DNA of 64,000 nt from Magnaporthiopsis rhizophila (Eukaryota > Ascomycota > Sordariomycetes > Magnaporthales > Magnaporthaceae): assembly GCA_003049465.1 (NCBI GenBank), contig PYSS01000032.1, positions 124,001 through 188,000 on the forward strand. The letters run 5' to 3'. Position numbers and translations under genes: made by a program. Of this stretch, positions 46,964 through 56,816 are shown in pieces (position 1 is the first letter of the stretch; the number at the start of each line of letters is the position of its first letter). The notes under the pieces are model-generated. The model saw only the letters and a list, made by a program, of their open reading frames with translations, was not told the origin of the DNA and ran no database searches.

Positions 46964-49251
46964 CTGCCTCTGCTCGCTCTCCACCTTTCCCTCGGCTTGC
47001 TGGTGACGTTGCCGACCAAGACCAAGAGAAAGGATCCCGGAAGAGGAAAAATCAAAAACAAACAAGAAAGAAACACGAAAAATCAAAGTAATCGCACCAT
47101 CCCCTCCTCTATTCCCCGGGACTCGCCGCTGTGACCCTCCCCTCTGCATGCCCCCTCTTTAAGGCGGGTGCTGTGGAAAAGCGCAGCATACGGCGGAGGC
47201 ATTGGAGAGGCTCAAGCTGCAGTCCAACCCGTTCCTGGCGTGGTTTGATGAGCAGCTTGCAGCACCCTGCAGTTTCTTTACCACACCCTCTTGCTTGCGC
47301 TGCACCACTGCACCTTACGCACATTGCATGCCTCCCACCCCCAGAGGCGCAGGAGTCCCTGCCCAAGCAATCCGAGCGGGAGAAGGACGCATCCCGGCGC
47401 AAAGTGGGAACCGGGACGTAGACGCGTAGGCACCATCCCCGAGGCTACTCGTCGCTTTGCCTACTATCGCATCTATCACCCTTACGTCCCAAGTGTGCAC
47501 ACGATTCCTGATCATCACACCCTCGCCACGCCAGACTAAAAAAGGGCAAAGAAGAAGGGCGGAAAATAAACACACATGGCACATGCCCGTTCCTCGTTCT
47601 TCATCTATAGCGGCCTCTTCATCCCTGCCCTTCCTGCTACCAGACCCCGGTCATCGCACCTCAGCCTCACTCACCTGCAAACAAACGTTGAAACAAAGCG
47701 AGGATCCTAACAAATGTCACCTTCAGTTTTGAAAACATACTAGAGTTCTGATAAGAGCCTATTTTGGCTCACCTGGGGCTCTCCAAAGGCCCTCCTTGTT
47801 TCCGCGACCTGGGGTGCTGGTCTTTGCGACCGTCCCCAGATCTTACGCCCTTGGCTGGGATCGGGTTAAAAACTGGAGCTGCGTCCTTGCTGCGGTGGCA
47901 CCCTGACCTCACCGCCTCTCAGGAGCACTCGCCCCTGTCGAGGGCCCGTCCTCGAGAGCCCGCTCGAATCCCACAGAAACACGCTCCCCTCCGGCGGTCC
48001 CACGGGTTCACCACACGGCAGGTTCGCGGCCTGCGCGCGCGTGGGAACTTGTCCTAGTCCAATTGCAGCTCTTGGCCGTCTTCTATCCGGCCGGGTCGAG
48101 GTCGGCCAGGCTCGTTTGCCCTGCAGACGGCCCATCGCTGGCCTGAGATCTGCGCTGGTTGGCGGCCCACGGCGAGATCGATGACATGCTCCTCAAGCCA
48201 TGATCTGTTGCAGCCCAGCCGCCACTCCATCCACAACTAAGCCTCAAAGCAGAACCTGAATGCCTCTGTTGCCACACTGCCTCGAGCTCCGCCTCACCTG
48301 CCGGCTTTTCTCCCGACCTTTGCTGAACACACCCGCGCCTGGTTCTGTCTCGTCTGGCGCCGAGAAACCACGAATTCCCTTCAAAACTTTCGCTGTATAA
48401 TATTGGTCAGTACTCCTCCATTGAAGCCACACCGGACCTCCTGCCTGGTGGCCGTTTGTACTCGAAGCGTAGGCAGCCCTCCGTAGCTAACGAGCTCGAC
48501 ACCTGCGCAGTCTTGCCGTAATTACGTTTTTGAAGACCAGCCCAACGGCAGGAGGTCACTGTTTGGGTCCAACGGCCTCGACCCACTTGGCAGCCACCTG
48601 GCCGCGGCCCAGTCTTGGGCACTCAGCATCCAAGGCGCTCGCCGGCGGCCTCTGAAACTGCTCGCATCCATTACGTCGGCGCCTCATGATATGATTCGAT
48701 TTAGGAATCTCCGCCCCCGCCATCCTTTTATCCGTAGTGTATCTTGCTTGTTTCGGGGCCTAGGAATCAGCACCCGTTCGGCTCATCGGTTTTTCTCTCT
48801 GGTCCCGCCCTTGCAAGCCAGCACCCACACCCACATCCCCTTTGTCAGGCATCGCCCTCACGTTCATTGGCGGCTACCACCATCCATACAAGACTGGCGC
48901 CGTCCCACTCGAGACGCGCGCGTCCACTATCGCCCGCCTTGCATCATTCTGTGTGCTCGCGTCTTAGCACCTTGTCCACCCAGCCCACGACACTTGTTCT
49001 GGAGGGTCGTCCGCAAAGGTGTGTTTTCTTTTCCTTCCATGTTTTCTTTGCCACCTCATGAGCCGAGGGCCGTGGACCCAATCCGATCATTTCGAGCCGT
49101 TTCCTGGTCCCGGTGCGGTTCGGAAGGTTATACCCAGTTTCATAATATCATCCACGCACCTACGACTTGCGCCTGAACTGACATCCCGAAGCTACGAATC
49201 CTCCTCAACACCTGGACAGAAACTGTCGCGATAGGTTCGCGCCGCTTCCCC
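44288..49251. other. Gene-free region of 5 kb upstream of the 14-3-3-like gene
   Basis: The longest gap among the annotated genes apart from the right end. It has several weak open frames on both strands (for example 46485-47006 and 48691-49176) without protein character or ATG-supported splicing. It holds a 30-base T run at 46934-46963 and A/T tracts near 44308 and 45301-45330. The last 1.5 kb is rich in CT and CA and could be a long leader. Nothing else is supported. Confidence 0.45.
46934..46963 (+). repeat. Poly-T tract of 30 bases
   Basis: An uninterrupted T run within pyrimidine-rich sequence in the long gap before the 14-3-3-like gene. Confidence 0.9.
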
Positions 49252-50250
49252 ATGGCTTCTTCCGAGGTGGACCAAAAATTTCTTGGCGTGTTTGCCAAGA
49301 ATGTTGAGCCTGACAATCCTCTACTGGCGTCGATGCTCTTCAAGCTGCTGGGACTTTCCGTCAAGCTTTCACCACAGCTCGTCAGCGCCCGCAAGCAGCG
49401 CAAGCTCAACAGCGCTTCCCAGACACCCTCGCCTGCGACGCTCGAGCTCTACTTCCATATAATATGGCTCTCAAGAGAGGGCCTCTACATGTTGGAGAAT
49501 TATGTGCTCCCCATGGTCGGCAACTACGCCGAGCTCAAGGTCCTTGCATTCAAACTCAGGGCTTCTTTCTACCACATATTTGTCCTCTTCCATAACCAGC
49601 CTCCCGTGTCTTCGGCATACCCTTCGACACCCGAGATCGCCACATCGGCTACCATGCCCGCCGCAGCACCACCAAGCCTAAACAAAGGGAAGGATGTTGC
49701 GCGGCCCGAAGATGACGGTCAGGGCGAGCCCCGCAGGTCCTCTTCTGTTCAGCCCACGCATCCGCTTGAAGGCGGGCCAGTCGGTCCCCCGCCAGGATTC
49801 GGCCCCAGCGCCCCAGCTTCGTTCCTGCTCGAGCCGACAAACTTCCTTCCAATAGCGCACAAATACTTCAAAGAAGCAGTGGCACTCGCCGAGGAGCTTC
49901 TTTGGGGGTCTCACTCGTTGCGGCTGTCGGTCAAGACCGAATACGTCGCCTTCCTATACGACTGTGTCCACGATCATCAGGGCAGCCGTAAGCTGGCCCA
50001 GGACACCATCACCGAGGTCTACGACGCCAATGAGGGCATCGACAACGACATGTTCAACGACGCGTGCGAGCTCGTCACGGTGCTGGGGAGGATGATGAAG
50101 CGTGGGCTTGCTCCGTCAGGAGCTCCGAAAAAAAGGTCACCAGAGGGTTCCGTTCCGCCAGGAACGTCTGGGACGACAACGAACGGACCACCAGCAACAG
50201 CCGCACCAATGCCGCCCACGACATCTTCGGCCCCGGCGGGGTTCATATGA
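49252..50250 (+). CDS. Divergent 14-3-3-like protein
   Basis: A single exon of 332 residues. The N-terminal half (FLGVFAKNVEPDNPLLASML, VKLSPQLVSARKQRKL and LKVLAFKLRASFYHIFVLF) and the C-terminal half (KYFKEAVALAEELLWGSHS, RLSVKTEYVAFLYDCVHD) follow the helix pattern of 14-3-3 proteins. A basic patch ARK fits the Lys/Arg pair of helix C, whereas the Arg-Tyr pair of helix E is replaced (FYHIF in place of YYRYL). Between the halves lies a Pro/Ser/Ala-rich insert of about 85 residues not found in canonical 14-3-3. Phosphopeptide binding may be altered. Assignment rests on pattern recognition and should be checked by fold search. Confidence 0.6.
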   Translation: MASSEVDQKFLGVFAKNVEPDNPLLASMLFKLLGLSVKLSPQLVSARKQRKLNSASQTPSPATLELYFHIIWLSREGLYMLENYVLPMVGNYAELKVLAFKLRASFYHIFVLFHNQPPVSSAYPSTPEIATSATMPAAAPPSLNKGKDVARPEDDGQGEPRRSSSVQPTHPLEGGPVGPPPGFGPSAPASFLLEPTNFLPIAHKYFKEAVALAEELLWGSHSLRLSVKTEYVAFLYDCVHDHQGSRKLAQDTITEVYDANEGIDNDMFNDACELVTVLGRMMKRGLAPSGAPKKRSPEGSVPPGTSGTTTNGPPATAAPMPPTTSSAPAGFI

Positions 50251-51347
50251 CGACCGTGGGCCGTATGTCCCTCAAACCGCGGACTTACCTACCATAAATT
50301 TCTCACGGGTTGGATATCGCATCGCACTCTACCCCCGAGATTCTCCTCGGTGAAAATATGATGCACCGCGATAGCTGCATATAAAAACGTGCGCATTTAG
50401 ACTACTTGCGCATCATATTCTGAGCCCAGACTCGCTCACCTGCGCGATATCCCGGAAAAAACTTGGAATATGGACGAGAAATCAATACGGCTTTAATAGA
50501 ATGTTGCCATCTATGATGGTTGCGATTTTCGAGGCAAATACAGGAAGCGAGCGAGTGAGATTTAAAACGCATCTTGGAGCGAGCCTTTCGAAATAACCAT
50601 CCCGATCCTACCGACCTATCGAGAGACCCCTATTGTATAATACATAATAATTCTATTTCCGTGGTTTCTCATGAGTCGCTTTCACTTTCCGGCATCAAGA
50701 AAATAAGCGTTTGGCGCATTAATTTGTCTTTGTTCTTTCAAGACTTTATTTTGATACCCTTGGGCCAAGTCATTTTGGGCGGAGAGCCCGACTTTCTTGA
50801 TAATATTGCGTTTGGCCTGATTTTTTTTTTATTTTTTATTTTTTTTAATTGCCAGCGAGGTCATAGAGTAGACTCGAACAGAGCGTTGTGAGATCCATGC
50901 TTTGCTGGTCCAGCTCTATCTTTGCTCGGGGCTCACCGGCCAGCGCAATGTGTTTTCCATGTCTGTGATGTCGATATTCGTATAGTCTGTCTGTGCTGGC
51001 TAGCGTACTCTCCTCGGAGCGGGCACACCGACACGCCCCTTTGGTCTGGACAGATAGGTAGAGACATCAGAAAAGCAGCGATAGTATGGGATACGTGGTT
51101 TCCATGTCGGTACAAACAACAGTCAACGCGAAAGATGAGAAGGGTGAAAAAGGAAGGGGTAGATGATCCTCAGCAAAACAAATAGTAAAATAACCCCCCA
51201 AGGCCGACATGAAATGTATCTCGCATCGTCGGTGTTTGGGCAATGTTCGGGGAGAGAGTGTGTCCCGGGAAAGCCACATAAAGTAAGCGTAAGCAGTGTG
51301 AAAGAGTACAGATGAATAAGAAGAATAAGAAGAAAAAAAAAAAAGGG
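50251..51347. other. Convergent 3' intergenic region
   Basis: AT-richer, with T runs near 50820-50850 and A runs at 51331-51344. No gene is seen. Confidence 0.5.
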
Positions 51348-52082
51348 TTACTTCCGCGCCGCACGCTCCTGCTCCTCAACCTGAGCCTTGAGCACCTCGA
51401 TGGCCACCATGCGGCCGGTGGCGTTGTAAAAGTCTGCCTGCAGCTCCAGCCAGCGCTCGACGCGGCGCTTGCGCTCCAGCACGCCGAGCACTTCGCGGTC
51501 CAGCGGGCACCACGGCTGAACTTGTTCGGCAGCCGCAGCAGCAGCAGCACCACCCCCCTGGGTCGGGGTCTGCGACGGCGGGGGATACCGCGGCGCGTGC
51601 ACGGCGAGCCAGTCGTTGACCCTGTCGTACGGGCCTCCCGTGCCGACTGTATTCTTCCTGCTCCTGTTTTTGTTGTTGCCGGCAGCGTTCTCGACCGACG
51701 ACTCCTCGTCGGCCTCGTCGGTCGTGTGCGCCAGCACGACCCCGCGTCCGAGCTTGTTGGCGGCGTTCTTCTCGGCGGCGGCCTTGTGCTTCTTTTTGCT
51801 GTTCTTCTCCATCTTCTTCTTGACCTCGGGCTCAAGCTTGGCCTTCTTCTTGGCCTTTTTGCCGCTCTTCTTGCCCTCGTCCGCCGCCATCGTCGCGTCA
51901 TTGTCCGCCTCGTGGGCCGTTGTGTCGTTCGCCGGAGGCGCCACGTTGCTATCCTCCTCCGCGGGCGGGACCTCTTCTTCGCCGCCGTTGTCGTTTTCGG
52001 TGGTGGTGGTGGTTTCAGCACCTTTGTCCCCGGCCGCCTTGCCTTTGCCTGCATCATCGCCGCCGCCGCTGCTCAGCTGCTT
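51348..52082 (-). other. In-frame C-terminal half of the Myb-domain gene, behind a TAG
   Basis: The frame of the gene at 52832 continues past the TAG at 52085-52083 for 244 sense codons to a TAA at 51350-51348. It begins with the end of the Myb helix (KQL), then an acidic and Thr-rich linker, a Lys-rich segment with KKKMEKNSKKKHK, and a folded-looking final region with RVNDWLAVHAPRYPPP and VLERKRRVERWLELQADFYN. This is coding-like and too long to be chance. If the UAG is read as one residue the whole protein has 494 residues. Confidence 0.75.
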
Positions 52083-52832
52083 CTAGCGAGCCTTGCAGGC
52101 GTGCTTGCCCTGGCCGGTGGCGGATGCGATGTTGGCCCAGGTCTCGCTGCCCTCTTTCATTGCGCGCAGGGCCGCGTCTTGAGACGGGGTCCAGTCGCCG
52201 CCGGACGCAGGTGCCGGAGCCGTCGCAGCAGGTTCGGCCGGGTTGTCGGTGGTGGCTACGTTGGCCGAGGAGTCGGCGCCGGTAGACTGCCCGCCGTCGA
52301 CGGTTGCTGCAGCAGAGGAGGTCTCCTTGCTCGGGTCGTCTGTGGATGCGTCTTCCGTCGATGGATCCGCAGCGGACTCGGCAGCAGCAGCTTCGCTTGA
52401 AGAGGCCTCATTGCCACTCGACTCGGTCTCTGTCGTCTCATCCTGCAATGTAGAGGCTTCCGAGTCCTCGTTGCAGTCGGCCTTGTAGCCAGCGTCGGTG
52501 TCGTCGGCAGAGCCCGCTGCCTTTTTCTTGCAGCAGACGGGCGCCTTCCGTGCCGCCTTGCTGCATGATACCGCCGGCTGCTTCTTGCACGCCTTCCTGA
52601 GACACTCGACCTGCCGAGGCTGGCCGTCGGAGTCGGTGACATCGGCAGTAGACTCGGTGGTGTCACTCTCGTCGGGCTCGCTGCTTCCAGAATCGTTGAC
52701 GACCATGCTGACCGGGTCCTTGGGAGGGCTCATCAGGCGTGGCAACGACGCAGCAACCACCAGCGGGCTGCCAGGTATCAGGGCATTGGTCAGATGGAGC
52801 TTGTACTTGGCTCTGTCCTTTCCAGCACCCAT
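52083..52832 (-). CDS. Myb/SANT-like DNA-binding protein, interrupted by an in-frame TAG
   Basis: The ATG at 52832 starts MGAGKDRAKYKLHLTNALIP; the first 249 codons end at TAG 52085-52083. A Cys/Lys-rich segment and a long Ser/Thr/Glu/Ala acidic region lead to a Myb-like repeat with W214 (GDWTPSQDAAL) and W232 (TWANIA). The TAG is codon 250, exactly 18 after W232, where Myb repeats carry the third Trp or Phe (HACKAR, stop, KQL). The helix therefore continues across the stop. Without the downstream part the DNA-binding helix is unfinished. Whether this is nonsense mutation, readthrough or editing cannot be decided here. It is divergent to the DUF4202 gene. Confidence 0.75.
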   Translation of the reverse strand: MGAGKDRAKYKLHLTNALIPGSPLVVAASLPRLMSPPKDPVSMVVNDSGSSEPDESDTTESTADVTDSDGQPRQVECLRKACKKQPAVSCSKAARKAPVCCKKKAAGSADDTDAGYKADCNEDSEASTLQDETTETESSGNEASSSEAAAAESAADPSTEDASTDDPSKETSSAAATVDGGQSTGADSSANVATTDNPAEPAATAPAPASGGDWTPSQDAALRAMKEGSETWANIASATGQGKHACKAR

Positions 52833-53541
52833 GGCTGTCAAGTCCACAGGTTCGTGTCGTCGGATTGTGTAAGCAGCAAATATAGAAGCGCTGTTTTATT
52901 TGGCAGCAGACAGGCGCGATAGAAGAGGGAGCGTGGCAAGGGACAATAGGAGGATTGTTTGTTGTTGGGGATGCGGTGCAGAAGGGCGGGTTTGACGAAA
53001 GAGACGCGGATGGAATCTGGGAGGACATTCTGAGGCCATTGTGAGGCGGAGGTCACGGCACCAAGGGTCTAACGTTGCAAACACAAGACACAACGTGCGC
53101 AACACGAAAAAATGAGCGAGGTGAGAAGTTTAGTATTCGTGACAGTGCATAACTGCTACTCGTCCAAAGCATGCCCAGCGAAGAGATCATAAGGGAATGA
53201 AGATGACCAGGCAAAACGGCCCCGAACAGGCCAGAAGCAACCACCACCGCGGATGGGACCCGGAGGCGCCGGCCGCATCCTAAATTACGCAAGCCTCTTC
53301 AAAGCCGAGAGAAACGCAACATCAAAGATGGAGTGCAAAGACACGGCTGGATCGGCAGACTAACAGACAGACAGCCCCGTGCAGGCTGTTGAGTACTGGA
53401 CTAAGTCAGACGCGGCCAATCACATGCCACTGTTATCTGCTGACTCATATAAAGCTCATTTTCCAGCAACGATAAAAGGGAGCAAGAATGAGCTGAACGA
53501 GCAAACCCGCGGAGTCCAACGGACAACCCCCATCAATACCA
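52833..53541. promoter_or_regulatory. Divergent promoter Myb-like / DUF4202
   Basis: 709 bases between two divergent ATGs. No coding signal is supported. Confidence 0.5.
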
Positions 53542-54290
53542 ATGGCAACGCTTCCGGAACTGCCCGCCAACTATGGCGCCGCCCTGCGTCTCATCGACGA
53601 GGCGCATGCGCTCGACCCGAGGACGGCCGAGGCGAAGGTCGGGGCAGATGGGGAGCAGGTGCCGTACGAGCTGCACTACGCTCGCAAAATGACGCGCTGG
53701 CTGGCCGCGAGGAGCCCCGATGCATCTCCTGTGCTGCAGCTGGCCTGCCGCGCCCAGCACTTTAGACGGTGTGTTCGATCCCGCGTCCGCGGGGAAAGAG
53801 AGAAGCGAGCGGCGGGGAAAAAAAAAGGGGGAAATAGAGGTTGACACAGCTGTCCTGGCCGGGGACCGAACTGAATCTTAGGTGGGAAATACCCCGGAGC
53901 AGCTATCCCATGACCAGGGCGGGATACCTCACGTGGAGGGCCAAGCTCAAGGCGCAGGCGGCTACGCAGGTGGCCGAGCTGCTGTCGAGCTCGGGCGGGG
54001 GAGAGATGCAGATTCCGCCGGCCGACGTCGACCGCGTGGCGGCCCTGATCCGCAAGGAGAACCTGGCCAGCGACGCCGAGGCGCAGGCGCTCGAGGACGT
54101 CGCCTGCCTCGTCTTTCTCGACGACCAGTTCGACGGGTTCGAGAGCAAGCCCGAGCTGGACGAGGAGAAGGTGGTTGGGATCCTGCGGAAGACGTGGGCC
54201 AAGATGAGCGCCGAGGGCCGCGCGCTGGCGTTGCAGATGGACCTGAGCGAGCGGGCAAAGGTGCTGATTGCGAAGGCGCTGGAGGGTTAG
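53542..54290 (+). CDS. DUF4202 family protein
   Basis: Two exons, 53542-53768 and 53882-54290, giving 211 residues, close to the family length. It opens LPELPANYGAALRLIDEAHALDPRT and has the conserved ELHYARKMTRWL, ACRAQHFRRWEIPRSSYPM (spliced across the intron), GYLTWRAKLK, ALEDVACLVFLDDQF and the C-terminal AKMS...G segments. The RAQHFRRW and GYxxWR motifs are hallmarks of the family. Bacterial and fungal members are uncharacterised; an HD-like helical bundle has been suggested, but no function is assigned. The TAG stop is not followed by an open extension. Confidence 0.9.
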
Positions 54291-54654
54291 CACGCAAGTG
54301 GTACCTGACTAAGCGACCCCTGGGCGCTGCACGTTCAGGGGGCGTTGGCCACTGAAGAGTGCTGAGAGATTGCCGAAGGTCACTGCCGTGCCGTCCTTTC
54401 GGGCGTCAATACGCCGAGCAGTTTGGTACCAGACACTGGTGTACTTGGTTGAAATGCTCTTTTTTCTCCCATCCCCTCGCGAATCCGTCAACATGGATGA
54501 TGCTTTGACGAGACCAGACTAGACTATGATTCCTTCCCTGTCGCCAAACGAGACCAGACTAGACTATGATTCCTTCCCTGTCGCCAAACGAGACCAGACT
54601 AGACTATGATTCCTTCCCTGTCGCCAAATAAAAAAAAAATAAAAAAATAAAAAA
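54291..54654. other. Short intergenic region with a minisatellite
   Basis: 3' side of the DUF4202 gene and leader of the hydroxy-acid oxidase gene. It holds the repeat at 54510-54628 and an A-rich run with single T bases up to the ATG. Confidence 0.6.
54510..54628. repeat. Minisatellite, three 40-base units
   Basis: Three head-to-tail copies of a 40-base unit starting GAGACCAGACTAGACTATGA and ending in TCGCCAAA. The first two are identical over their length; the third ends in a T-for-C change at its last base. It lies just before the A-rich leader of the gene at 54655. Confidence 0.95.
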
Positions 54655-56000
54655 ATGGCCAATCAGACTCCCCAACGTCCGCCGCTGCAGGCGCTGATCA
54701 ACACGCACGACTTCGCCGCGGCGGCCGAGGCCTCGTACAGCCCCAAGGCCTGGGCCTTCCTGTCGTCGGCCGCCGCGGACCTGCACTCGAAGCAGCGCAA
54801 CAGCTCCGCCTACGCCGACATAACCCTGCGGCCGCGCGTGCTGCGCGACGTCAGCGCCGTGTCCACGGCCGCCACCGTGCTGGGCCGCCGCGTGCGCGCC
54901 CCGATCTTCTGCGGCCCCACGAGCCTCGGGCGCCTGTTCCACCCGGACGGCGAGCGCGCCGTGGGGAGGGCCTGCGCCCGCCTGGGCATCCCTCAGTGCG
55001 TCTCTACCAGCGCCTCCTTCCCGCTGCCCGACATCGTCGCGGCCGTCAGGGCGGTTGAAAAGAAAGGACAAGAAAGAGACGAAGAGGGAATCCCCATCTT
55101 CTTCCAGCTCTACGTCGACAAGCACCGCCCCCGCTCCGCCGCCCTGCTCGCCGAGGCGGCCGCCCTGGGCGTCGCGGCCGTGTTCCTGACCGTCGACGCG
55201 CCCGTGGCCGGCAAGCGCGATGCCGACGAGCGCGTGACCGCCTCGGCCCTTGACGCGCGGAATCTGCTTACTCCCATGGCGCCCAGTGCCGCCGACGGCA
55301 ACCCCAGCAAAAAGACGACGGGTGGCCGTGGTGGTGGTGGTGCCATCGGCCGCGTCATGGGCTCCTACGTCGACGCCTCGGTCTCGTGGCGCGACCTCGC
55401 CTGGCTGCGCGCGTCCCTGCCCGGCGGCGTCCCGCTCGTGCTCAAGGGCGTCCAGACGGCCGCCGACGCCGTCATGGCCGCCGAAGCCGGCGTCGACGCC
55501 ATCGTCGTCTCCAACCACGGCGGCAGGAGCGTCGACACCGCCCCCGCGCCCATCTGCGTGCTCCTCGAGCTGCATCGCTGCTGCCCGGACGTGTTCGGCC
55601 GCCTCGAGGTCTACGTCGACGGCGGCGTCACGCGGGGGACCGACGTCTTCAAGGCGCTCTGCCTCGGTGCCCGCGCCGTCGGGCTTGGGAGGGGCGTGCT
55701 CTACGGTCTTGCCTATGGGGAGGAAGGGGTGCGGCGATATGTTGAGAGTGGGCGGCCCGTTCTTCACAACCAACTAACCCCTGAATTTTTTTTTTTTTAA
55801 TCGTACTGACAGTGATATATAATCTTGCAGTTCTAATCGACGAGCTCGAAAACGCCATGAAATTGTGCGGCGTCACGAGCATAGATCAGCTTCACCCGGG
55901 GCTCATCAACACCTTGGCGCTCGATCCGCTCATCCCAAGCTCCATGGACGGTCACCCGTATGCAAGATGGCCGCTAGAACCACGCGGCAGCAAACTTTAG
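54655..56000 (+). CDS. FMN-dependent alpha-hydroxy-acid oxidase/dehydrogenase (lactate/glycolate oxidase family)
   Basis: Two exons, 54655-55747 and 55831-56000, giving 420 residues. The intron has CAACTAAC as branch site. The TIM barrel carries RPRVLRDVS, FQLYVDKHR, TVDAPVAGKRDADER, LKGVQTAADA, SNHGGRSVD with the catalytic His, and YVDGGVTRGTDVFKAL binding FMN phosphate. It lacks the cytochrome b5 domain of flavocytochrome b2, so electrons probably go to oxygen or a soluble acceptor. The first active-site Tyr (Y24 of glycolate oxidase) aligns with Phe in AWAFLSSAAAD. No signal peptide or peroxisomal SKL tail is present; it ends GSKL, a weak match to a PTS1 (SKL). Confidence 0.88.
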
Positions 56001-56816
56001 GAGAATAGCTCCACGATCTAACCAGTAACCTAACGTCATCAAGGGCCTGTCCCAGACCAATAATTATTTTTTTATGATTTTTTGCATACCCAAGTTAAAA
56101 CAAGTAGCTTTTTGCCTTGTTCAGGTATAACTTTTTTGCAAAGTTGATATAAGACGCAATTTGGGTCGGCTATATGCCCTCTCTTTTCTAACCGAATTCG
56201 GGAAGTACTCACCTATATTCTTTGGTAACGGTCGCCTTGGGCTGAAAAAAAAAATTTGCAAAAATAAAACAACGCTTCGCCTGGGCCAGGTCCCAGAGCC
56301 AGCGTATCACGCGTCTGGCCCGAATTCCACAATCCCGGCGAAGAAGTGGTCGATCTTTCTTCGGGGCATGGTTGGCTACAGGTCGGATTTCCCGCCGCTT
56401 AACGAGCATATACATGTGTATAAGGACCTCAATTCATTGTCAACGAGATCCTTTGACACTCTTGCAAGCACAGCTGCCACTCCAACTGAATCTTGTAGTC
56501 TTGGGTAATGGGCCCGTTTTCACATGTGGATAAGCGGGTTGATTGTATAAGAAGCAGCACCTGGGTATTTACATGTAATCCGAAGGACCATTCAGAGATT
56601 AAGCAAGAGCTATAGCCAGAAGGAAAAAAAAAAAAAAAAAAACCATCCTATTCTTTATGGTTGCACGCAAACACCCACGGCAGACGTGAACGAGAGTAGT
56701 CGGTAGAGATGGTGGGGAAGAAAAGGACAGGAGAAGTGTGACGCAGTCGTATATACCATATGTTGTTTCCCAGCATCAAAAAAAAAATTCCAAAACAAAA
56801 AAGCAAGGCCACGAGC
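56001..56816. other. Convergent 3' intergenic region of 0.8 kb
   Basis: AT-rich with A runs (56247-56256, 56624-56641, 56780-56787). No gene seen. Confidence 0.5.

Noticed and set aside
51170..52057. 295-codon minus-strand frame overlapping the Myb gene
   Set aside because: Arg/Thr-rich shadow in another frame of the real coding sequence.
52083..52140. A GC-AG intron that would splice out the TAG of the Myb gene
   Set aside because: Candidate donors GCAAGC or GCAAGG give introns of only about 30 bases and would delete the end of the Myb helix, which fits the family across the stop.
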